Assembly: GCA_045578465.1 (NCBI GenBank)
Contig: JAZNKJ010000042.1
Location: forward strand, 1 to 21,737
DNA: 21,737 bases
Source of the DNA: SIG454 sp045578465
GTDB lineage: Bacteria > Bacillota > Clostridia > Monoglobales > Monoglobaceae
Direction of reading: 5' to 3'
Position 1 is the first letter of the stretch, and the number at the start of each line of letters is the position of its first letter. Below are positions 7,226-12,979 of this stretch, piece after piece. The position numbers were made by a program, and so were the translations under genes. The notes below the pieces were generated by a model. The model had not been told where the DNA came from. It searched no databases and saw only the letters and a program-made list of their open reading frames with translations.

Positions 7226-7716
7226 AGCATTTCTCTCCTTTTTAAAATTTTCTTAAATATCTCTGCACCGAATGCAGAAAGAGCAGCATCTTGTTCTTCC
7301 GTTCCGCCGCTTACCCCAAGTCCGCCGATAATCTTATCGCCGCACACGAGTGGATCGCCGCCGCCGAAAATAACAATTCTGCCATTATTTGTAAACTGAA
7401 TTCCGTAAAGAGACTGGCCCGGCTGGGAAAGTGGTTTAAGTGTCATAGTTGACATTTTAAGAGCCACAACCGTAAATGCTTTGTTAACCGCAACATCATA
7501 ACTTGCTATGTAGGAATCATCCATACACTCAACGGATATTATGTTGCCCGCCTCGTTGCTCACTGCAACAACGGCGTTAACACCCATTTCTTTTGCCTTC
7601 TCTTCAACCTTTTGGGTAAGTTCTTTTGCTAAGGAAAGAGTCATTTTACAGCTTGTTGCCTCTAAGATTTCCTTTTTGACAATGGCTGTAATTTTGTCTA
7701 TCTCTCTGTTATCCAA
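7222..7716 (-). CDS. PduO C-terminal/GlcG-HbpS-like (DUF336) protein
   Basis: A 164-residue protein with a GlcG/HbpS (PduO-C) domain over about residues 20-155: segments AVVAVSNEAGNIISVE, GGGDPLVCGDKIIGGLGVSG and the terminal EEQDAALSAFGAEIFK. No adenosyltransferase (PduO-N) domain is attached. Some family members bind haem or a flavin; the role in GRM loci is unknown. The first 17 residues (DNREIDKITAIVKKEI) look like an encapsulation helix. I chose a TTG start at 7716 because AGGTGA lies five bases ahead of it. A GTG three codons upstream (7725) sits inside that ribosome site. It lies about 22 bases after the aldolase and overlaps the dehydrogenase start by four bases. Confidence 0.85.
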   Translation of the reverse strand: MDNREIDKITAIVKKEILEATSCKMTLSLAKELTQKVEEKAKEMGVNAVVAVSNEAGNIISVECMDDSYIASYDVAVNKAFTVVALKMSTMTLKPLSQPGQSLYGIQFTNNGRIVIFGGGDPLVCGDKIIGGLGVSGGTEEQDAALSAFGAEIFKKILKRREML

Positions 7717-7738
7717 TAGCTTCACCTCATTTAGCTGA

Positions 7739-8542
7739 TTATTTTAACTGTTCCAAAACCTTCTTAGTAATGGATGCAACTAAATCAGAATCCTTCTTGC
7801 CTTCGTCTTTGCCGCAGGTGCAGTTTCCGCCGCAACTATGACAGCTTGCCTTACCATCCTTTGCGTTTGCACAAACATTAGCAGGATGCTTACCTGTCAT
7901 ACCGAACTGTCTTCTGATTTCATAAAGTCTTTCAACCTGATCCTTTGAGAATTCCTTAGGACCGCCGAGCTGTCTTGCCTTGTATAAAAGCTCTGCATAG
8001 AACTCTACTGATTCCATCTTGTGGTAAGCCGCAAGAAGAGAATCTGAATATGTAAGAGCTCCGTGGCTTTCGAGAAGAACAGCATCGTAGTACTGTAAGT
8101 ACTTCTCAACATTATCAGGGATTTCCTCAGTAGATGGTGTGCCGTATTCCGCAATCGGAACGCAACCGAGAGCGATAACCGCCTCAGGCATAATCGGCTG
8201 TGTAAGCGGAATGCCTGCGATTGCAAATGCTGTTGCGAAAATCGGATGAGCATGAACAACAGCTTTAACATCCGGTCTCTTCTGGTAAACTCTGAGGTGC
8301 ATCTTAATTTCAGAAGATGGCTTAAAACCAGGGTTTGCATGAAGGATGTTTCCCTGTCCGTCAATCTTACAGATATAATCAGGAGTCATAAAACCTTTAC
8401 TTACACCTGTTGGTGTGCAAAGGAACTCGTTATCTGAAATCTTAACGGAGATGTTACCGTCATTTGCAGCAACCATTCGTCTGTCGTAGATTCTTTTGCC
8501 GATGTCGCAAATTTGTTTTTTGATTTCGTATTCTGAAACCAT
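7739..8542 (-). CDS. Class II aldolase (fuculose-/rhamnulose-1-phosphate aldolase type) with C-terminal targeting tail
   Basis: A 267-residue protein, about 50 longer than E. coli FucA. It would split L-fuculose-1-P or L-rhamnulose-1-P into DHAP and L-lactaldehyde, feeding 1,2-propanediol formation. Zinc and catalytic residues fit the class II aldolase/FucA family: Glu78 (SSEIKMHLR), His98 and His100 (VVHAHPIFATAF), and His160 (LESHGALTY). After the core (to about residue 217) comes a linker with five cysteines (224, 234, 237, 241, 243) and then a Lys/Gly spacer. A final amphipathic helix (DSDLVASITKKVLEQLK, 251-267) matches a C-terminal encapsulation peptide. It is the first gene behind the internal promoter at 8619-8647, with an AGGAG ribosome site. 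Substrate assignment rests on family and context. Confidence 0.92.
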   Translation of the reverse strand: MVSEYEIKKQICDIGKRIYDRRMVAANDGNISVKISDNEFLCTPTGVSKGFMTPDYICKIDGQGNILHANPGFKPSSEIKMHLRVYQKRPDVKAVVHAHPIFATAFAIAGIPLTQPIMPEAVIALGCVPIAEYGTPSTEEIPDNVEKYLQYYDAVLLESHGALTYSDSLLAAYHKMESVEFYAELLYKARQLGGPKEFSKDQVERLYEIRRQFGMTGKHPANVCANAKDGKASCHSCGGNCTCGKDEGKKDSDLVASITKKVLEQLK

Positions 8543-8618
8543 AGTCTTTTCTCCTTTTCTATGTTGATTTGTGTTTGTTTACTTGGTAAATTTTTGTTAT
8601 TTCTTTGATTTTGTCTTT

Positions 8619-8647
8619 ATTTTACCACATTTTTCGCTTTTCGTCAA
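8619..8647 (-). promoter_or_regulatory. Internal sigma-A promoter ahead of the aldolase gene
   Basis: On the minus strand TTGACG (8647-8642), a 17-base spacer and TAAAAT (8624-8619) lie right after the eutP-like stop codon. Transcription would start near 8612, leaving a leader of about 70 bases before the aldolase ATG. The 107-base gap here is the largest inside the BMC operon. A small dyad, TTTAC-3-GTAAA, lies at 8578-8590 in the leader. Confidence 0.7.
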
Positions 8648-8649
8648 TA

Positions 8650-9120
8650 CTATTGTGTGGTTTTTTCTGTGTTTTTGTGGTTTTTTATCACTTTTTCTTG
8701 GGCAAGATGTTTTTTCAGCTCTTCTATTCCTTCGCCCGTAACCGAATCAACCGGAAAAATGGTTTTACAACCTGCCAGGCGGAGCCAGTTTTTAGCTCTT
8801 TCCACATTGGCATTTTTGTCATTGATTTTTGTTACGATTCCGATAACCTCTCTGTTGCACATCCCTGTTATGCAGGGTGGAAACAACGAAAAGGGTTCGG
8901 TGGCGTCGATTAAGAGGCCGACAACATCCGCTTCATAAGCGTAAAGTGCAAGGGCTGAGCCCAGCTCTCTTGTCTGGATATATTCCCCCGGAGTGTCGAT
9001 GACAACATCCGTATAGTTTACGGCTTGTGTCTTCTCGTATTTTATCTCCTGATTTTTAAGAGCCTGAGTCAGGGTTGTTTTCCCTGCCTCACTTCTGCCC
9101 ACAAACATTATTTTTTTCAT
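8650..9120 (-). CDS. eutP: EutP/PduV-like small GTPase
   Basis: A 156-residue P-loop protein. The Walker A motif GRSEAGKTT lies at residues 8-16, the G3 motif DTPGEY at about 44-49, a TKIND (G4-like) motif follows, and DSVTGEG serves as G5. Length and motif order match EutP/PduV. The family is found in most BMC operons. PduV has been linked to movement or positioning of compartments and EutP to nucleotide-dependent activity, but the function is not settled. The ATG overlaps the stop codon of the preceding EutS-like gene by one base (TAATG), and the ribosome site is weak, so translation probably depends on coupling. The C-terminal Lys/Asn/Thr tail is likely flexible. Confidence 0.93.
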   Translation of the reverse strand: MKKIMFVGRSEAGKTTLTQALKNQEIKYEKTQAVNYTDVVIDTPGEYIQTRELGSALALYAYEADVVGLLIDATEPFSLFPPCITGMCNREVIGIVTKINDKNANVERAKNWLRLAGCKTIFPVDSVTGEGIEELKKHLAQEKVIKNHKNTEKTTQ

Positions 9121-9479
9121 TATGTTTTAGTAACCTTACAAACTGTAAAGCCGAGGGTTTCTTCACAGTACTCTGTAACCGCTGTAACAGCCGCCTGAAC
9201 CTGAGCAACAGTTCCCGTCATAATGAGAGTTCCGCTGAAACGGTCCACAAAGCCGATGTCTGCGCCGGAGGCTTTCATAGCAACATCCGCTGCAATAATT
9301 GCGGTTTCAGATGGACTTACGGTTATAATCCCGATTGCTGACCTTGCATAATCAAGGGCAGGGTCAAGACCGAGCTTTTGATAAAGCACATCGTCAGGGT
9401 TGGCAATTATGTGTGCCAAAGTAATCTGTTTGCCGGGAACAAGTTCCTGGACTATTCGCATTTTATCTTCAAAATCCAT
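9120..9479 (-). CDS. EutS/PduU-like circularly permuted BMC-H shell protein
   Basis: A 119-residue shell protein of the permuted BMC class. The strand-helix normally at the C-terminus comes first (VPGKQITLAHIIANPDDVLY, residues 14-33), then SAIGIITVSPSETAIIAADVA and TLIMTGTVAQVQAAV. EutS and PduU are about 111-116 residues long and form hexamers with a small beta-barrel over the pore, in a minor shell role. The ATG at 9479 is preferred over 9500 because AGGAGG (9492-9487) lies seven bases ahead of it, and the family start fits. The stop of the activase gene is only two bases upstream. It is separated from the other shell genes, next to the dehydratase and its activase. Confidence 0.92.
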   Translation of the reverse strand: MDFEDKMRIVQELVPGKQITLAHIIANPDDVLYQKLGLDPALDYARSAIGIITVSPSETAIIAADVAMKASGADIGFVDRFSGTLIMTGTVAQVQAAVTAVTEYCEETLGFTVCKVTKT

Positions 9480-9481
9480 AA

Positions 9482-10270
9482 TTACCCTCCTATCTGGCAT
9501 TTAAGCCCATGCTTTAAAACTCTTTGCATAAGCCTTTGCATTTTCTCGTCATCGGGAGCTTTTACATCTCCCATTAAGTAAGGCCTTCCAAGACCTTTAT
9601 ATTTATCCACCCCGAAGTTATGATAAGGAAGAAGATGAACCTCCTCCACCCCTTCAAGGGTTTTAGCAAATTTTGCGATTTCCTCGATTTCCTCCTCTGT
9701 GTCATTAAAGGTTGGAACAACGGGAACTCTTATTATAAGCTTATTAACTGCCTTTGCGATTTTCTTTGCATTTTCTAAAATAAGCTCATTTGGCTGAGTT
9801 GTAAACTCTTTATGCTTTGCACTGTTTATGTGCTTTATATCCATTAAATATGTATCTATATAAGGAAGCACTTTCTGGATGGTTTCAAAGGGAGCAAAGC
9901 CTGTGGATTCAACAGCAGTGTTTATTCCGATTTCCTTACAGCCTCTGAGTATTGCGGCTGAGAAATCTGCCTGACAAAGCATTTCTCCTCCCGAGAGAGT
10001 AACCCCTCCACCTGATCGGCGGTAATAAACTCTGTCGCGCTCGATTTTTTCCACAATCTCGCCTGCCGTGACATCTTCGCCAACGGTTTTTTTGACGCCG
10101 CCAACCTCCATTTCCTCAATAATTCCTTTTTGAGATTCGGGGTTACAGCACCACCGACAGCGAAGAGCGCAGCCCTTTAAGAACACGATTGTTCTTATGC
10201 CCGGGCCGTCATGAACGGAAAAACGCTGGATGTTGAATATCCGCCCTTTCGCTTTCAAATATTCTTCCAT
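9482..10270 (-). CDS. Glycyl radical enzyme activating enzyme (radical SAM)
   Basis: A 262-residue radical SAM protein. It cleaves S-adenosylmethionine at a 4Fe-4S cluster and abstracts hydrogen from the glycyl residue of the adjacent dehydratase, switching it on under anoxia. The cluster motif CxxxCxxC is GCALRCRWC (Cys34, Cys38, Cys41; Cys42 is extra). RFSVHDGPGIRTIVFLKG ahead of it and GGGVTLSGGE further on are family signatures. There is no ferredoxin-like insert with eight extra cysteines, so it is built like pyruvate formate-lyase activase rather than the longer DhaB2-type. Its ATG overlaps the dehydratase stop codon by one base (TAATG), which couples translation of the two partners. 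Confidence 0.95.
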   Translation of the reverse strand: MEEYLKAKGRIFNIQRFSVHDGPGIRTIVFLKGCALRCRWCCNPESQKGIIEEMEVGGVKKTVGEDVTAGEIVEKIERDRVYYRRSGGGVTLSGGEMLCQADFSAAILRGCKEIGINTAVESTGFAPFETIQKVLPYIDTYLMDIKHINSAKHKEFTTQPNELILENAKKIAKAVNKLIIRVPVVPTFNDTEEEIEEIAKFAKTLEGVEEVHLLPYHNFGVDKYKGLGRPYLMGDVKAPDDEKMQRLMQRVLKHGLKCQIGG

Positions 10271-12783
10271 TAGAAGCCTCCCTGTTCAGTTCTGTTGATA
10301 ATATCGTCCTGAAGGGATTTTGAAAGGGTTGTAAAGAGTGCGCTGTATCCTGCAACACGGACAACCAGGCCCTTATAGTTTTCAGGATTCTTCTGAGCGT
10401 CTCTTAAAGTTTCACGGCTTACAACATTAAACTGCACATGGCTTCCCTTCTGGTCAAAATATCCTCTGATTAAAGATACAAAGCTTTCAAGCCCTGCTCT
10501 TCCTTTAAGAGCAGACGGATGGAACTTCATATTATAAAGTGTTCCGTTTGACGCAATATAGTGGTCAAGCTTTGAAACTGAGTTAGCCGCAGCAGTCGGG
10601 CCGGAAACATCCTTACCTGCTGACGGAGAAACACCGTCTGCAACAGGAGTTGTTGCAAGTCTTCCGTCAGGGGTTGCCCCTGTCTGTTTACCGAGAGGAA
10701 CATTGGCAGATACAGGATAAAGTCCTGCCTGATATCTTCCGCCTCTTGGATTTCTGTATTTTTCAAGCGGTCTTGTGTATGTATAAGCAACATCTCTTGC
10801 AAAGCTGTCAACAACTTCGTTGTCGTTACCGAATTTAGGAATTTCGTTTATAAGCTTTAAGAGATAGTCATACTTGCCGTTGCTTCCTGCTTTAACCTTT
10901 CCAACAAGCTCGCTGATCTGACCTTCGTCAAGCTGAACGCCCTTCTGAGCCAGGCTCTTTGCAACACCAACAACGATGTTTTGAACTTCCTCATCAGGAA
11001 TTCCATAACCATAGTTATTTTCAAGAGCCTCTTTAAATTCAGCCATTGTAACTTTCTTCTCGTCGAAAACGAGCTTTTTGATAGCATAAAGGGAGTCAGC
11101 CATATTGGCAACGCCAAAGCCCTGAGGGCCTGTGAAGTTATAAACCGCTCCGCCTTCCTGAGCAGACTTTCCTCTGCCGATACAATCTTCAATCATAGAA
11201 GATAAGAACGGAAGCGGGCAACGCTTAGCGTGAGCAATGTCAACTGCGTTATCTGCGTTAACCATAAGCTCTATCATATACTCTGTCTGAGCTTTATAAG
11301 CATCATAGAACTGCTCAAAATCGGTCATCTTTGTAACATCGCCTGTTTCAAGACCAACCTGAACACCGTTATCAACACCGTTTGAGAAAACGAGTTCAAG
11401 AGGACGGCACATATTGAAGAATGCCGCGTCATGCCAGCCGTCTGTCTTGCCTGATTTCTGAGGCTCAACACAACCGATAATATTATAATCTCTTGCGTCC
11501 TCAATGGTAAGTCCACGATTGATAAGCGCAGGAATGATAACTTCGTCGTTATAATAAGCAGGAAGACCAATACCTGTTCTTGTAAGCTCTGCCGCTCTTA
11601 TCATAAACTCGTGAGGAGTTTTGTTCCATACACGAACTGAGAATGATGGCTGAGGAAGCATAACATGGAGAGTTGCGTTGATACACATATAAGATAAATC
11701 GTTTGTTGCATCAAGACCCTCTTTTGTCTGTCCGCCTGCAATAAGGTTCTGGAATACGCTGTATCCTGCGAAGCCTTCGGCTGACGCCTTATCACGAGCC
11801 TTATTCAAATCGTTAAGCTTAACCCATACGCAGTCTAAAAGCTCCTGAGCCGCTTCTCTTGAAATTGTGCCTTTATCCATATCCATTTTATAATATGGAT
11901 ACATATACATATCAAATCGTCCCGGGGAAACGGAGTGCCCGTTTGACTCGGTCTGGATAAGCATCTGAACAAACCAGAAAGACTGACAAGCTTCATGGAA
12001 GTTTTCAGCGCCGTATCTTGGAACCTTAGCACAAATCTTTGAAATCTTGTTAAGCTCCTGCTTTCTTGTCGGGTTTGTTTCGCTGTCTGCCATTTTCTTA
12101 GCAAGGGCAGAATACCGAAGAGCAAAATCGCAAACGGCTTCGCCGCAAATGATAACCGCTTTTAAGAAAGCGCTTTTTGTTATGTAGTTATGGTCTGAAA
12201 CCTTGCACTTATCAAGTTCAGCCTTAGCCTTTTTAATAATTCCGTCAAAACCTTTTTCCAAAACTTCGCCATAATTTACAGTAACATGGCCGATTCCGTT
12301 ATAGAAATAGTTGCCCACTGTGAAAATATTATGGTCGATAGCCTTTAAAGTTTCAGGAGTCATATTTGCCTGAGCAAATTCGCTTGTTGTTTTGCCTTCC
12401 CAATATTTAAAGGTTTCTCTTAAAACCTTTTTGTTCTCATCGGAAATATAGAACGGGTCAGCAGAGCGCTCTCCTATTGTATCAAGCTCATCCAAAAGCC
12501 ACTTAAAGGAGAACTCAGGGAAAACCTGACAACCCCTTGGTGTTTTTGTTGCGCTTCCCACAATAAGCTCATTATCTCTTATAGTAACAGGAATGTTCTC
12601 TAAGATATGCTTAAACGCCATAGCACGACGCAAAATAATAGGGAGTTCTTCTGTCTGCTTATAGCTTTCTGTAAGCAGCGCTGCTCTCTCTACCTCAATT
12701 TCAGGCATTTTCTGGAATAACGCATCAACTAAGAGCGGTATTCTAGGGCTTTTCTCAATAAATTCTGTATAAACCTTATTCAT
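10270..12783 (-). CDS. Glycyl radical diol dehydratase (B12-independent, propanediol/glycerol type)
   Basis: An 837-residue glycyl radical enzyme, the signature enzyme of this compartment. It dehydrates 1,2-propanediol to propionaldehyde (glycerol is an alternative substrate). Residues match the characterised C. butyricum glycerol dehydratase: Cys438 and Glu440 in IIGCVEPQ, Asp452, His166, probably Ser284, and the radical Gly812 in RVAGYSALF. Compared with that enzyme (Cys433, Gly763) there are about 44 extra residues between these motifs, which I place at about 598-645. That segment has helix-like stretches (VQNIVVGVAKSLAQKG) resembling encapsulation peptides. No N-terminal extension is seen. 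It is the first gene of the operon, behind the promoter at 12834-12862, with a GGAGG ribosome site. Choline (CutC) is excluded by the GCVEPQ context. Confidence 0.95.
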   Translation of the reverse strand: MNKVYTEFIEKSPRIPLLVDALFQKMPEIEVERAALLTESYKQTEELPIILRRAMAFKHILENIPVTIRDNELIVGSATKTPRGCQVFPEFSFKWLLDELDTIGERSADPFYISDENKKVLRETFKYWEGKTTSEFAQANMTPETLKAIDHNIFTVGNYFYNGIGHVTVNYGEVLEKGFDGIIKKAKAELDKCKVSDHNYITKSAFLKAVIICGEAVCDFALRYSALAKKMADSETNPTRKQELNKISKICAKVPRYGAENFHEACQSFWFVQMLIQTESNGHSVSPGRFDMYMYPYYKMDMDKGTISREAAQELLDCVWVKLNDLNKARDKASAEGFAGYSVFQNLIAGGQTKEGLDATNDLSYMCINATLHVMLPQPSFSVRVWNKTPHEFMIRAAELTRTGIGLPAYYNDEVIIPALINRGLTIEDARDYNIIGCVEPQKSGKTDGWHDAAFFNMCRPLELVFSNGVDNGVQVGLETGDVTKMTDFEQFYDAYKAQTEYMIELMVNADNAVDIAHAKRCPLPFLSSMIEDCIGRGKSAQEGGAVYNFTGPQGFGVANMADSLYAIKKLVFDEKKVTMAEFKEALENNYGYGIPDEEVQNIVVGVAKSLAQKGVQLDEGQISELVGKVKAGSNGKYDYLLKLINEIPKFGNDNEVVDSFARDVAYTYTRPLEKYRNPRGGRYQAGLYPVSANVPLGKQTGATPDGRLATTPVADGVSPSAGKDVSGPTAAANSVSKLDHYIASNGTLYNMKFHPSALKGRAGLESFVSLIRGYFDQKGSHVQFNVVSRETLRDAQKNPENYKGLVVRVAGYSALFTTLSKSLQDDIINRTEQGGF

Positions 12784-12833
12784 GCCTAAACCTCCATTTA
12801 TCTAAAATAAAATTTGATACCTATCTATTCTTG

Positions 12834-12862
12834 ATTATATAACACTAATCACAAAAAGTCAA
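12834..12862 (-). promoter_or_regulatory. Main sigma-A promoter of the BMC operon
   Basis: On the minus strand TTGACT (12862-12857), a 17-base spacer and a perfect TATAAT (12839-12834) are present. Transcription would start near 12827, giving a leader of about 44 bases before the dehydratase ATG. A ten-base palindrome, GATAGGTATC (12825-12816), covers the region just after the start point and could be an operator. An AT-rich tract lies upstream. Confidence 0.8.
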
Positions 12863-12947
12863 TACAAAACAAAGAAAAATAAAGAATTTTCCAAAAATTT
12901 TAACATTTTCGCTCTTTTCCCCAACAAAAACCAGTTGAAAACCACAC

Positions 12948-12979
12948 AAAAACCGCATAACCAAAAGATTACGCGGTTT
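12948..12979 (-). terminator. Rho-independent terminator overlapping the histidine kinase stop codon
   Basis: Read on the minus strand, AAACCGCGTAA and TTATGCGGTTT form an 11-bp stem (one G-U pair) around an eight-base loop. The T run ends at 12948 and is followed by GTGTGGTTTTC. The kinase TAA (12971-12969) lies in the left arm. It separates the ligase-DUF1292-kinase unit from the BMC operon. Confidence 0.85.

Noticed and set aside
9480..9500. Upstream ATG (9500) for the EutS-like gene
   Set aside because: It lies inside the activase gene, and its first codons contain the AGGAGG ribosome site of the ATG at 9479.
12784..12968. Small reading frame in the dehydratase-kinase gap (about 12845-13060, minus strand)
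   Set aside because: It starts inside the kinase gene in another frame and runs through the terminator and promoter; there is no coding signature.
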